Origin: Lachnospiraceae bacterium
GTDB lineage: Bacteria; Bacillota; Clostridia; Lachnospirales; Lachnospiraceae
Direction: 5' to 3'
DNA: 64,000 bases
Assembly: GCA_910575775.1 (NCBI GenBank)
Contig: CAJTEY010000002.1
Coordinates: forward strand, 62,001-126,000
Position 1 is the first letter of the stretch. Every line of letters starts with the position of its first letter. This document shows, piece by piece, positions 32,592-42,186 of the stretch. A program made the translations under genes and the position numbers. The notes under the pieces are model-generated. The model did not search any database. It was given only the letters and a program-made list of their open reading frames with translations, and was not told the origin of the DNA.

Positions 32592-32620
32592 ATTGTACTT
32601 AATTCTGTACAAAATGTCAA
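32592..32620 (-). promoter_or_regulatory. Strong sigma-A promoter of ispE
   Basis: Minus strand TTGACA, 17 bases, TACAAT, the best sigma-A match in the window. The rest of 32496-32812 contains a TGCCGC/GCGGCA hairpin at about 32646 and AT-rich sequence before the divergent gene. Confidence 0.8.
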
Positions 32621-32812
32621 GCATAGCCTCCCCTCGTATCGGTTTTGCCGCACCAGAGCGGCACTTTATGGAATTTTTTTACTTTCTGCGCTTTTTCTTC
32701 TAATTTAATTAGGAAAATGGTACGATATAATTATTAGAAAAGGGAGATTGCCCATGCGGCAGTCTTTTCGTAACCACAAATATGCATAAATTATTTCCAA
32801 GGAGGGATACCC

Positions 32813-33475
32813 ATGGGCGTAAATGGAATTGCAGGAGTAGGCAAGAATGCTTACGAAACTCTTACAACAACACAGGCGGAGACCAAGCCTGTTGAAGAGA
32901 CAAAGGACAATGCTTCCGATAAGGGAGAAAATGGTGTGGTTTATGAGCCTTCAAAGGACAGTGTCAACGTGCCTGTGAAAAAATATGTGCAGAATACCGA
33001 GCTTGTGAATAAAATGAAGGCTGATGCCGATGCGCACACAAAGCAGTTACAGAACATTGTGCAGCAGCTGATGACCAAGCAGAGCCAGGCTTCCGGCATT
33101 GCCAACGGTGACATGTGGAAGTTCCTCGCCAGCGGCAAGTTTGAAGTAGACGAGGCTACCAAGCTGCAGGCGCAGAAAGACATTTCCGAGGACGGCTACT
33201 GGGGTGTGAAGCAGACCTCCGGCAGAATCCTTGATTTCGCAACGGCTCTGACAGGCGGCGATCCGAGCAAGATCGAAGATATGCGCAAAGCTTTCAAGAA
33301 GGGCTACGAGCAGGCTGAAAAAACCTGGGGCGGCGAGCTTCCCGAGATTTCCAAGAAGACTTACGATGCCGTGATGGCAGGCTTTGACAAGATGGCTGAG
33401 GATGCGGCAGCACAGAACAATGCCACACAGGATATTCTGAATCAGGCCGGCGCCGGACAGATTGCTTCCAACTAA
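32813..33475 (+). CDS. Conserved helical protein, 220 aa, function unknown
   Basis: ATG at 32813 after AAGGAGGG. There is no signal peptide. After a low-complexity start the sequence is almost all helix, with MWKFLASGKFEVDEATKLQA followed by a Gly-rich DISEDGYWGVKQTSGRILDF. Related proteins seem common in Clostridia; a link to DUF5610-type proteins is possible but not certain. A sequence resembling a sigma-D (sigma-28) -10 box (ACGATAT) lies upstream near 32720. It is followed by a terminator. Confidence 0.75.
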   Translation: MGVNGIAGVGKNAYETLTTTQAETKPVEETKDNASDKGENGVVYEPSKDSVNVPVKKYVQNTELVNKMKADADAHTKQLQNIVQQLMTKQSQASGIANGDMWKFLASGKFEVDEATKLQAQKDISEDGYWGVKQTSGRILDFATALTGGDPSKIEDMRKAFKKGYEQAEKTWGGELPEISKKTYDAVMAGFDKMAEDAAAQNNATQDILNQAGAGQIASN

Positions 33476-33498
33476 ACAGGAACGATGAGAAAGCAGAA

Positions 33499-33526
33499 GG
33501 AATCGGGTACATACCCGGTTCCTTTT
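33499..33526 (+). terminator. Intrinsic terminator
   Basis: GGAATCGGGTA pairs with TACCCGGTTCC, followed by TTTT, 24 bases after the helical protein gene and just before the GH42 gene. Confidence 0.8.
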
Positions 33527-33542
33527 CTTGAGGAGAAAATCA

Positions 33543-35558
33543 ATGATAGCATACGAAAAAATCAAAAAAATCCCCTACGGCGGGGACTACAACCCGGAGC
33601 AGTGGCCGGAGGAGACGTGGGAGGAGGACATGCGGCTTTTGAAGCTGGCGCACATCGACATCGTCACCCTGAATGTCTTTAGCTGGGCGATGCTGCAGTC
33701 CGACGATGACGTCTATCATTTTGAAAAGCTGGACAAAATTATGGCTCTCGTAAAAAAGCACGGCATGAAGGTCTGTCTGGCCACTTCCACAGGCGCGCAC
33801 CCCGCATGGATGGCGAGGAAGCATCCCGATATCCTGCGTGTGGAGGCAAACGGCATGAAGCGCAAGTTCGGCAGCCGCCACAACTCCTGCCCCAACAGCC
33901 CCACTTACCGGAAATACGCCGCAGCGCTGGCTTCCAGGCTGGCTGACCGCTACAAAGACTATGACAATATTGTGGCATGGCATATCTCCAACGAGTACGG
34001 CGGAGAGTGCTACTGTGAAAACTGTGAGAAAAAATTCCGGGAATGGCTGAAAGAAAAATACAAGACAATCGAGGAAGTGAACCGGGTCTGGGACACCGCA
34101 TTCTGGGGCCACACGTTCTATGATTTTGAGGATATCGTCGCACCCAGTCACCTTTCCGAACATTGGAGCAGCGACCAGAGTACATTTCAGGGCATCTCTT
34201 TGGACTACCGCCGCTTCAACTCGGAGAGTATTTTAAACGCGTACCGTCTGGAGTATGACGCGGTCCACCGCATTACCCCCGACATCCCTATCACAACGAA
34301 TCTGATGGGCACCTATCAGCCTTTGGATTACCAGATGTGGGCCAGATACATGGATTTTGTGTCCTGGGACAATTATCCTGCCAACGATACGCCCATTTCC
34401 GGCGTGGCCCTGCGCCATGATCTGATGCGCGGCTTAAAGCAGGGGAAACCTTTCGCCCTGATGGAGCAGACCCCCTCCGTCACCAACTGGCTGCCTTACA
34501 ATATGCTAAAGCGGCCCGGCGTGATGCGGCTTTGGAGCTATCAGGCAGTCGCCCACGGAGCGGATACGGTCATGTTTTTCCAAATGAAGCGCAGTATCGG
34601 TGCCTGCGAAAAGTACCACGGCGCGGTGATCGACCACGCGGGACACGAAAACACCCGGGTATTTCGCGAAGTTGCCGCGCTAGGCGCGGAGCTTGAGCGT
34701 CTGGGCAGCCAGACCCTCGGCGCAAGAAGCGACGCCAAGACCGCCATCGTCTTTGACTGGGACAACTGGTGGGGCATCTCCTACTCTGCGGGACCTTCCA
34801 TCTATCTGGATTACTGCAAAGAGGCGGAGCGCTATTACAAGGCGCTGTTCGATCTGCATATTCCAGTGGACATGATCGGCGTGGAGGACGACCTGTCGGC
34901 ATACGATCTGGTGATCGCGCCGGTGCTCTATATGGTAAAAACAGGCTATGACGAAAAGCTGCGCGCCTATGTGAAAAACGGCGGCCGTTTCCTGACCACC
35001 TTTTTCAGCGGCTATGTGGACGAACACGATCTCGTGACCGTAGGCGGCTATCCCGGAAAACTGCGGGATATTCTCGGCATCTGGGTGGAGGAAGAAGACG
35101 CCCTGCCCGAGGATATGCAAAACGCCTTCCATTATAATGGCAAAACTCACCCCGCTTCCATGCTCTGTGACCTGCTGCACACAGAAGGCGCCGAGGCCCT
35201 CGCCTTTTATGAGAAAGATTTCTATGCGGGAATGCCTGTGCTCACAAAAAACGCCTTCGGAAAAGGCTTCGGCTATTATGTGGCAACGCAGTCTGACGAT
35301 GCCTTTTACAGGGAATATCTCGGTGAAATATGCCGGGAAGCCGGAATCGAGCCGGTTATGGACGCGCCGGACGGCATAGAAGTGACTAGGAGAGTCAACA
35401 AAAACGGTACGTTTATCTTTATTCTAAATCACACGGAAGAGCCGCAGGTCATGGCAATACCCTTTGCGGGATGTGACCTGTTGGGCGGAAAGAGCTATGA
35501 AGAAGGGGATGCGCTCACACTGGCGGCAAAGGATGTATCTATCATCAAAGTGAACTGA
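33543..35558 (+). CDS. Beta-galactosidase, glycoside hydrolase family 42
   Basis: ATG at 33543 after GAGGAG; 671 residues. A TIM barrel (1-390) starts YGGDYNPEQWPEETWEEDM; acid/base E151 in HISNEYGG and nucleophile E308 in FALMEQTP are present. Cys116, C156, C158 and C161 match the structural zinc site of GH42. A trimerisation domain (about 395-600) and a beta C-terminal domain follow. No signal peptide, so it cuts imported galactosides. No transporter is adjacent. Confidence 0.95.
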   Translation: MIAYEKIKKIPYGGDYNPEQWPEETWEEDMRLLKLAHIDIVTLNVFSWAMLQSDDDVYHFEKLDKIMALVKKHGMKVCLATSTGAHPAWMARKHPDILRVEANGMKRKFGSRHNSCPNSPTYRKYAAALASRLADRYKDYDNIVAWHISNEYGGECYCENCEKKFREWLKEKYKTIEEVNRVWDTAFWGHTFYDFEDIVAPSHLSEHWSSDQSTFQGISLDYRRFNSESILNAYRLEYDAVHRITPDIPITTNLMGTYQPLDYQMWARYMDFVSWDNYPANDTPISGVALRHDLMRGLKQGKPFALMEQTPSVTNWLPYNMLKRPGVMRLWSYQAVAHGADTVMFFQMKRSIGACEKYHGAVIDHAGHENTRVFREVAALGAELERLGSQTLGARSDAKTAIVFDWDNWWGISYSAGPSIYLDYCKEAERYYKALFDLHIPVDMIGVEDDLSAYDLVIAPVLYMVKTGYDEKLRAYVKNGGRFLTTFFSGYVDEHDLVTVGGYPGKLRDILGIWVEEEDALPEDMQNAFHYNGKTHPASMLCDLLHTEGAEALAFYEKDFYAGMPVLTKNAFGKGFGYYVATQSDDAFYREYLGEICREAGIEPVMDAPDGIEVTRRVNKNGTFIFILNHTEEPQVMAIPFAGCDLLGGKSYEEGDALTLAAKDVSIIKVN

Positions 35559-35594
35559 CGACCCTTTTCGGGACAGGCGCAACATCGTCTGCCT

Positions 35595-37196
35595 TTACAG
35601 CGCGTTCATCACGCCCCGGATGCCCTGCTCCTCGTAAATATTTTTGTAGTAAGCGACTTCGTTTCTGATCAGCTCGTCAATGACACGCATGCCAAGAAGC
35701 TCCACAGGCGCCTTGTCATCCGTCATTATGCGGTTCCCCGCTTCATAGGGGAGGAGATTTTCAGAAACCGTCTGCATCATCGCAAGGAGACTTTCGTCCG
35801 CGACAGTCTCCTTGTGCCTTTTCAGATTCTCAATCATCTGCGGGTTGTCGGAGGCAAAAAGCTCCCTGTTGGTGGAACCCCTCACATCCACCGTATAGAC
35901 CTCGTCAAAAACACTGCCAATGGTATCGGAAAGATAGGCGTTGATGCTGTCCTCCCCGCTGCCGCGCATGTTCATGTTGACCACCATCACACCGTCCTCC
36001 GCAAGATGCTCCTTCACCAGGGCAAAAAATTCCGCCGAAGACATCTGGAAAGGAATCGTGATATCCTGATAAGCGTCCACCATAATCACGTCATATTTCC
36101 CGTCAATGGCATTCAGATAAGCCCTTCCGTCATAGGTCGTCACCGGCACATCTTCCGGCAGTTCAAAATAAGTCCTCGCCAGATCCGTGATCTTTTCGTC
36201 AATCTCAACGCCCTCCACAGGCATGTCCCCGAAGTAGGCCCTGCACTGGTGCGCATATGTACCCGTCCCCATGCCGAGAATCAGCGTATTGCAGTCCGCC
36301 GGGTTATCCTTTCCCGTCATCAGCGGCGCCGCCATTGCATAGTCATAGTACATGCCCGTCAGCCCTTCGTCCTTCACCAGAATGGACTGTACCCCGAAGA
36401 GCACATTTGTCGACAAAATGACATTCCTGTCATTCTCTTTCACCTGCAGGTAATTATAAATGGACTCCCCTTCGAAAGCCAGATTATTTTCCCAGAACGC
36501 AAAGCTGTTCGATGCCCCGAACATACAGCACAGAAGAAAGAGAACCGCCGATGCCGCGCTCTTTTTCAGCCCGCTCTTTTTGCTGGCAAAGTAGAGGATG
36601 CCAAGTCCTAAGAGAATCGCCGCAAAAATCAAAAAAGTGACCGAAGTGCCCACCGCCGGAATCGAGACAAAGGTCGGCACAAACGTACCGATGATGCTGC
36701 CGATCGTATTAAACGCCCCGAGCGTACCCACAATACTTCCGCTGTCCGAAAGGCTCTGCACCGTATACTTTGCCAGCGACGGTGTCACCGTTCCCAGCAG
36801 AAAGAGCGGAAACACAAAAATCACCATACACGCCGCAAAAGCCGCCCAGATCAAAAAGTTTGTATTCACCGCAAAAATGAGCAGCGCGGAAATGCCCAGA
36901 ATAATATATTTTCCCACCACCGGGATCAACGCAATCCATACTCCCGCAATCAGAATCCTCGTATAGAGCCTGTCCGGGTTCGGATTTTTATCCGCGCTCC
37001 TCCCACCGTAAATGTTCCCCAGCGCCATCGCGATCATAATGGTTCCTATGATGATCGTCCACACAATCTGGGAAGAACTGAAATAGGGAGCGAGCAGCCT
37101 GCTCGCCCCCAGCTCTACCGCCATCACGGACATGCCGGCAAAAAATTCTGTCAGATACAGAAATATTTTATTCTTTAATATGGATGATGTGTTCAT
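35595..37196 (-). CDS. Membrane-bound spermidine-synthase-like protein
   Basis: The 533-residue protein has about seven transmembrane helices (20-230, starting LTEFFAGMSVMAVELGASRL) fused to a Rossmann methyltransferase-like domain (about 285-440) with LILGMGTGTYAHQC, VEIDEKI and VMVDAYQD. This is the layout of the SpeE-like membrane family often annotated fused MFS/spermidine synthase. Whether it makes polyamines is unproven. Single gene, convergent with GH42. Confidence 0.85.
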   Translation of the reverse strand: MNTSSILKNKIFLYLTEFFAGMSVMAVELGASRLLAPYFSSSQIVWTIIIGTIMIAMALGNIYGGRSADKNPNPDRLYTRILIAGVWIALIPVVGKYIILGISALLIFAVNTNFLIWAAFAACMVIFVFPLFLLGTVTPSLAKYTVQSLSDSGSIVGTLGAFNTIGSIIGTFVPTFVSIPAVGTSVTFLIFAAILLGLGILYFASKKSGLKKSAASAVLFLLCCMFGASNSFAFWENNLAFEGESIYNYLQVKENDRNVILSTNVLFGVQSILVKDEGLTGMYYDYAMAAPLMTGKDNPADCNTLILGMGTGTYAHQCRAYFGDMPVEGVEIDEKITDLARTYFELPEDVPVTTYDGRAYLNAIDGKYDVIMVDAYQDITIPFQMSSAEFFALVKEHLAEDGVMVVNMNMRGSGEDSINAYLSDTIGSVFDEVYTVDVRGSTNRELFASDNPQMIENLKRHKETVADESLLAMMQTVSENLLPYEAGNRIMTDDKAPVELLGMRVIDELIRNEVAYYKNIYEEQGIRGVMNAL

Positions 37197-37325
37197 AATA
37201 AATTCGTCCTTTTTCGTATTTCAGCCCTGCCAAACTCCCAAAGCCTATCTCATAGTATATACGATAACCCTTCATTTTACAATTCGGATTTCACGGTTTC
37301 CCGCCTACACGTCCCTTTTAAGACT

Positions 37326-38882
37326 CTAAATCCCGCCTTTTACCACCAGTATTTTATCTCCCGCGCAGATCTCCTCCGTCGGCAGCTCATTGACTTCCCT
37401 AAGCTGCGCCACAGGTACATAATATTTCTTGCCGATATCCCACAGTGTCTCCCCGGGTCCGGCAATACAGATCACCATGCCCGGCAGCTCACTGAGCTTA
37501 TTTAAGTCAAGCGGCTCCACTCTGATGTCCGTCACCAGATCGCGGTTCTGCACGGAAAATACGATCACCTTAAACTGCAGCGCCGCCTTGACGTCAAGCT
37601 CATCGCTGTCAAGCATTGTCACCGTCAGCTGCTCGATGCTGCTTCTCAGCCTGTAGACACAGGTGGGAAGTATGTTCTCCGCCTCGATCACATACTGGAA
37701 CGGCAGCTCGTTGACAGTGGAGTAGATAGACTTTGCGCCGCCCGCACTCAGATAGAGCGTTGTCACCAAAAGCGTTCCCGTGACGGCAATGCCGTTCTCC
37801 ACAATGGCCTGCTCGTCAATCCGAATTTCCCCATCGGAGTGAATGAGCTGGTACATCGGCATCTCCGGGTTCTGAATGCGTACATGCTCCGCGATCTTAC
37901 ATTTGCCGCTGCCTGCCAGCAGAAGGCTCTTTACGGGCATCTGCGTGGCCAGCGCTTCAATCTCCTTATCCACGCCGTAAACATCGGAAATAACCTCCAG
38001 ATTTTCCTCCTCATAGAGATGAATGTCCAGATCCAGTACCGGCTCCACACAGAACACTCTCTCCTCGCCGTCGAAATCCTGCCGCACTTCCACATTACAC
38101 TGCCCCAGATGATACTGGATATCGGGAATCATATTCTCCCGGCACCCGTGGCACTCGATAATGCCGCTGAAAGGCACCGTATTTTCATACCACTGTGTTT
38201 TGTCGTTATCCCCTTCGCCTTCATATAAGAAAAAAGCCCGCATCTCGCCCTGAATCGAAAGCTTCTCCTCCAGCGCCTTAAACTCCACATGATCAAAGCA
38301 GATGTGATGCCATATGGTCTGGAACACGTTGGGCAGATTACCCGTCAGCTCCATCTCCTCCTTCAGGCGGAAAATATCTTTTTTATGCATCACCAGCTCT
38401 ATAACCGGGTAGACGCACTTGCGGTACTCCACAGGTTCCTCATGGTAAAGGTCAACCGCCGTCTCACACTCCATCTGCTCCTCCCGCTCAAGTGTAAAGG
38501 AAACCACCGCCTGTACACTGAATTTCCGGGAATTGATCAGCCCCACCGTCAAATCTTCGATACAGCTTTCCGCCAGGATCGTGTCGCCGTTATTTACCCC
38601 TTCCATATTGACCTTTTCCTCAAAGGGAATCACCGCCTCCATGCTGGCGCACATTCCCTCCATGTCCGTCAGATACAGTATGGACACCACAAGTTTGCCC
38701 CTCAGGCCAACCACGTTTTCACCGGGGCGGATCTCCTCCAACATGATCTCACCTTTACTGCTTAACAGATAGTTTGCATCCAGTTTATTATCTGAAATGT
38801 TAACGTCCTCTTCCAATACCATCTGCGTGCCGGCTCTGCCGTTTATTCGATCCATATGTATCTTTTTCTTCACCAATTCCAC
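37326..38882 (-). CDS. sipL: SipL-like spore coat protein (DUF3794 repeats plus LysM)
   Basis: The GTG at 38882 follows GGGAGG by 8 bases. The 518-residue protein has repeated DUF3794 domains and a C-terminal LysM (about 470-515, GPGETLWDIGKKYYVPVAQL). In Clostridioides difficile, SipL binds SpoIVA and is needed for coat encasement around the forespore. The ribosome site forms the 3' arm of a hairpin with a near-perfect complement 40 bases upstream, which may limit translation. Confidence 0.88.
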   Translation of the reverse strand: MELVKKKIHMDRINGRAGTQMVLEEDVNISDNKLDANYLLSSKGEIMLEEIRPGENVVGLRGKLVVSILYLTDMEGMCASMEAVIPFEEKVNMEGVNNGDTILAESCIEDLTVGLINSRKFSVQAVVSFTLEREEQMECETAVDLYHEEPVEYRKCVYPVIELVMHKKDIFRLKEEMELTGNLPNVFQTIWHHICFDHVEFKALEEKLSIQGEMRAFFLYEGEGDNDKTQWYENTVPFSGIIECHGCRENMIPDIQYHLGQCNVEVRQDFDGEERVFCVEPVLDLDIHLYEEENLEVISDVYGVDKEIEALATQMPVKSLLLAGSGKCKIAEHVRIQNPEMPMYQLIHSDGEIRIDEQAIVENGIAVTGTLLVTTLYLSAGGAKSIYSTVNELPFQYVIEAENILPTCVYRLRSSIEQLTVTMLDSDELDVKAALQFKVIVFSVQNRDLVTDIRVEPLDLNKLSELPGMVICIAGPGETLWDIGKKYYVPVAQLREVNELPTEEICAGDKILVVKGGI

Positions 38883-38890
38883 AAAAATGC

Positions 38891-38931
38891 CCTCCCTGCG
38901 TATAGTTACTATAAATCTATGCGCAGGGAGG
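38891..38931 (-). promoter_or_regulatory. Hairpin hiding the sipL ribosome binding site
   Basis: On the minus strand CCTCCCTGCGCATAG pairs with CTATACGCAGGGAGG (14 of 15) around an 11-base loop. The GGGAGG of the 3' arm is the ribosome site of sipL. Confidence 0.65.
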
Positions 38932-39031
38932 AGCGGATATGTTTTTTATTTTGGCGGGAAATTGCGACAACGTAAATTATGAAAGGAGCATGCGAAGCAT
39001 TCTCTGAATCAAGTGCGCCGGCGCTCGATTT

Positions 39032-39691
39032 TTACAGATATGATTTCGTCCGTTTCATATCGGTGACAAAATCGGGATTGTCTTTTTTCATCAGGTCATA
39101 AAGCTTATACGCATTATCGTGATCCTCAATCAATGCCTGCAGTTCGCTCTCCGTTATGCCGACCAGCTGGATGAATTGGGTCTTGCCATATAACGTGTCC
39201 TGCGTCTGCGCTTCCGTATCGGCAATCGTCAAAAGAGCTGTGATGTCTGACTCCACACCCGTATGTAAAGACTTTCCCCCGCCCGAAACATACTCAAAGG
39301 GATCAAAAAACCTTTCCTGTGTATAAGTATATCTGGCAAGATTCAACATCATGTCAATCGCCCACATACACGCCTCGTCTGTCTCTTCCCTAAGCTTGAT
39401 CGTCATTTCATAACCCCATTTACTCCACTCGCCGCCGAGCGCTTTTTCATTGGCGTAAAGCCGGGTCATGCCGTATGTCACTATGTGCTTATAGCCTTTC
39501 GGAGATGGGTAAATGGAAAATCCGTCAAGGTAATTGTTTCCCCCAAAGACGGCTCTCGACGCCATGTCTGTGGCATAGTGCCCGGGCTTCACTCCGGGAT
39601 AAAGCCTGTCAAATTCCTTGTCAATGATTTCCCATCCCGGCGCCCACTCGGGATCGTCTTCCACTCTCTTTCTAAACTCCTCTATCGTCAT
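39032..39691 (-). CDS. Suppressor-of-fused (SUFU) domain protein
   Basis: The 219-residue protein matches the bacterial SUFU fold: WEIIDKEFDRLYPGVKPGHY, DGFSIYPSPKGYKHIVTYGM, WGYEMTIKL and a C-terminal LVGITESELQAL. Bacterial SUFU proteins are often immunity proteins of polymorphic toxin systems, but no toxin gene is next to it. It follows pyrD; 39692-39755 contains a repeat fragment. Confidence 0.85.
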   Translation of the reverse strand: MTIEEFRKRVEDDPEWAPGWEIIDKEFDRLYPGVKPGHYATDMASRAVFGGNNYLDGFSIYPSPKGYKHIVTYGMTRLYANEKALGGEWSKWGYEMTIKLREETDEACMWAIDMMLNLARYTYTQERFFDPFEYVSGGGKSLHTGVESDITALLTIADTEAQTQDTLYGKTQFIQLVGITESELQALIEDHDNAYKLYDLMKKDNPDFVTDMKRTKSYL

Positions 39692-39731
39692 TTCCGTTTT
39701 TCCCCATTTTCTTTCTGCATATCTCCTGCAG

Positions 39732-39760
39732 AGAATGCCCGTATTTTCGCGTTTCTCACG
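39732..39760 (-). repeat. Short deleted form of the two-hairpin repeat at pyrD stop
   Basis: Minus strand GAGAAACGCGAAAATACGGG then CATTCTC, joining the two edges of the long form (AACGCGAAAA and GGCATTCTC) without its middle. It overlaps the pyrD stop codon. Confidence 0.6.
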
Positions 39761-40658
39761 TTACCGCCCCAATCAGCTCCGTCACATTCTCAATCCCATA
39801 CTGCTTCATATAAGCCTCGATTCCTTCCACCACTTCCACAGTCGTGTAAGGGTTCACAAAATTCATCGCCCCAACCGCAACCGCGCTTGCCCCGGCAAGC
39901 AGGAACTCGATCGCGTCCTCCGCGCTGCCGATACCGCCCATGCCGATAATCGGAATCTTCACAGCCTGCGCCGTCTGGTAGACCATGCGCACAGCCACCG
40001 GCTTGACAGCAGGGCCGGACATGCCACCCGTCTTATTGGCAAGCACAAACTTTTTCCTGTGAATATCAATCTTCATGCCCGTGATCGTGTTAATCATGGA
40101 AAGCGCGTCGGCTCCCGCCGCCTCCGCCGCTTTTGCCAACTCCGTGATGTCCGTCACATTCGGGCTCAGCTTCATAATCACCGGCTGTCGCGCCTTTTTC
40201 TTAATCTGTGACGTGATATCGTAGAGGGAATCCACTTTCTGCCCGAAAGCGATCGCCCCCTCCTTCACATTGGGACAGGACACGTTGATTTCCAGCATGG
40301 AAACGTCCGTATCTGAAAGGCGCTCCACCACTTCCAGATAATCCTCCACGGTTTTTCCGCAAATATTCACAATGACATTTGTATCATATTTATTCAAAAA
40401 AGCCAGATCCCTCTCGATAAATACATCAATCCCCGGATTCTGCAGTCCGATGGCATTTAACATACCGCCGTAAACTTCCGCCACACGGGGCGTCGGATTG
40501 CCCTCCCACGGCACGTTCGCAACCCCTTTGGTCACCACCGCGCCCAGCCTGTTTAAATCCACAAAGTCACTGTACTCCATACCGGAACCGAAAGTGCCGG
40601 ACGCCGTCATAACAGGATTTTTAAAGGTGACACCCGCAATTTTTACCTCTGTATTCAT
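39756..40658 (-). CDS. pyrD: Dihydroorotate dehydrogenase 1B, catalytic subunit
   Basis: ATG at 40658 follows GGAGG. The 300-residue FMN protein has catalytic Cys in NVSCPNVKEG and FMN-binding MGGIGSAEDAIEFLLAGASA. Class 1B enzymes pair with PyrK, encoded just upstream, and use NAD. The two genes are separated by a stretch of three hairpins. Confidence 0.94.
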   Translation of the reverse strand: MNTEVKIAGVTFKNPVMTASGTFGSGMEYSDFVDLNRLGAVVTKGVANVPWEGNPTPRVAEVYGGMLNAIGLQNPGIDVFIERDLAFLNKYDTNVIVNICGKTVEDYLEVVERLSDTDVSMLEINVSCPNVKEGAIAFGQKVDSLYDITSQIKKKARQPVIMKLSPNVTDITELAKAAEAAGADALSMINTITGMKIDIHRKKFVLANKTGGMSGPAVKPVAVRMVYQTAQAVKIPIIGMGGIGSAEDAIEFLLAGASAVAVGAMNFVNPYTTVEVVEGIEAYMKQYGIENVTELIGAVT

Positions 40659-40670
40659 AGTTTCCTCCAT

Positions 40671-40805
40671 GTCAGAGCATTTTTCTGCGATGACACGCGA
40701 TGAGAAATTCGCGAAGGCGATTTCTCATCTGCGATCATTGACTTTGAGATGCTCTTTCTCAAAGTCAGGATTGAAAAATCAGTGCATCAGCATGATTTTT
40801 TCAAT
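40671..40805 (-). repeat. Three consecutive hairpins between pyrK and pyrD
   Basis: Minus strand: GATTGAAAAAATCATGC/GCA-TGATTTTTCAATC, then GACTTTGAG/CTCAAAGTC, then GATGAGAAAT/ATTTCTCATC. The first overlaps the pyrK stop. It may be a structured repeat or a stability element of the dicistronic RNA. Confidence 0.6.
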
Positions 40806-41577
40806 CCGCCACCTCCCCTGCTTCAAAAACCGGTCCCTCCGTACAGATGCGCGCATTGTGTACATGGGAATGGGCATCCACCTTCGTCGTGCGGCATACA
40901 CAGCCCAGACACGCACCCACGCCGCATGCCATGCGCTCCTCCAGAGAAATGTATGCCTCAATCCCATTTTCTGCCGCATACTTTTTAATTGCCCGGAGCA
41001 TCGGCATCGGTCCGCACGCCATAATCACATCCGCATGGAGCGAATAAGCTTTGATGATATCCATCACGTTTCCCTTCGTCCCCACGCTGCCGTCCTCCGT
41101 CGCCACATAGACATCGCCGTACTCCGCCAGATCCTCTTCCAAAAAAAGGTCTTTATTCCGATAGCCGAGAAGAATCTGCTTTTTCTCATCCATCGCTTTT
41201 GCCAGCTCCAGCATGGGCGGAATGCCGATCCCGCCGCCCATCAGAAAGACGCGTTTCCCCTTTGCCTTATCAACAGGGAACCCGTTCCCCAGCACGCCAA
41301 GTATGTCCAGTCGGTCGCCAGCCTTGCAGGTGGAAAACTCAGCCGTCCCCTTTCCTGCCACGCGGTACACCAGCCGCAGCCTGTTTTTCTCCCTGTCCGT
41401 CTCGCAGATGCTGATGGGACGGGGCAGGAGCATACTCTCTCCGCGGGGATAGACCGCCACAAACTGCCCGGGATGGGCGTCCTTCGCAAGCTTCGTCTCC
41501 AGCCAGAGGTCATAGATCTGTTCGCCTATCTGTTTTTGTGATATTACTGTCGCCGTAACTTTTCTCTTTTGCGCCAT
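40801..41577 (-). CDS. pyrK: Dihydroorotate dehydrogenase electron transfer subunit
   Basis: ATG at 41577 after AAGGA; 258 residues. FAD-binding RPISICETD, NAD-binding GGGIGIPPMLELAKA, and a [2Fe-2S] Cys cluster ACGVGACLGCVCRTTK near the C-terminus with a further Cys in ICTEGPVF. It passes electrons from PyrD to NAD. Confidence 0.94.
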   Translation of the reverse strand: MAQKRKVTATVISQKQIGEQIYDLWLETKLAKDAHPGQFVAVYPRGESMLLPRPISICETDREKNRLRLVYRVAGKGTAEFSTCKAGDRLDILGVLGNGFPVDKAKGKRVFLMGGGIGIPPMLELAKAMDEKKQILLGYRNKDLFLEEDLAEYGDVYVATEDGSVGTKGNVMDIIKAYSLHADVIMACGPMPMLRAIKKYAAENGIEAYISLEERMACGVGACLGCVCRTTKVDAHSHVHNARICTEGPVFEAGEVAD

Positions 41578-41602
41578 ATGCGGTTCCTTTCTGGTTGTTT
41601 TT

Positions 41603-42118
41603 TTAATAGTATACCACAATCCCCGCTGCTTGTCTTTCCATTGCCAGAAGCCATTCCTTCTTTTCGAGACCGCCCGCGTACCCTGTCAGGCTCCCGTCTG
41701 ATCCGACGACCCTGTGACATGGGATGATAAGGGAGATGGGATTGTGTGCCACCGCGCTGCCCACCGCCTGCGCCGACATCGATGCCAGCCCTCGCCGTCT
41801 TGCAATTTCCGCGGCAATCTCCGCATATGTTGTCGTCTGCCCGAACGGGATTTTCAGCAGTATCTCCCAGACCTCTTTTTGAAAAGGCGTTCCTTTCAAA
41901 GTCAGCGGCGGTATAAAAGCGGGTTTTTCCCCGTCAAAATACAGGGCGAGCCATTCTGCCGTCCGGGCAAAGACCGGCAGCTTTTTCTCCTCGTGATCCG
42001 GATCCAATTTTGCCGCAAAATATTTCTGCCCCTCAAACCATAAGCCTGTCAGGGCATGTCCGTCTGACGCGAGCAGTATCTTTCCGAGAGGGGAAACATA
42101 TTCGTTTGTATATTCCAT
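41603..42118 (-). CDS. ogt: Methylated-DNA--protein-cysteine methyltransferase
   Basis: The 171-residue repair protein takes alkyl groups from O6-alkylguanine onto C134 in IPCHRVV. FGQTTTYAEIA and NPISLIIPCHRV are the family hallmarks. The ADA-type N-terminal domain is missing, as in Ogt. The gene lies 25 bases upstream of pyrK. Confidence 0.94.
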   Translation of the reverse strand: MEYTNEYVSPLGKILLASDGHALTGLWFEGQKYFAAKLDPDHEEKKLPVFARTAEWLALYFDGEKPAFIPPLTLKGTPFQKEVWEILLKIPFGQTTTYAEIAAEIARRRGLASMSAQAVGSAVAHNPISLIIPCHRVVGSDGSLTGYAGGLEKKEWLLAMERQAAGIVVYY

Positions 42119-42186
42119 CTGACACCTCCTTGGGGCGAAACTTATGACCGCCTGTTATACCTATACCTTTCCAAGCGGAAGCCGCT

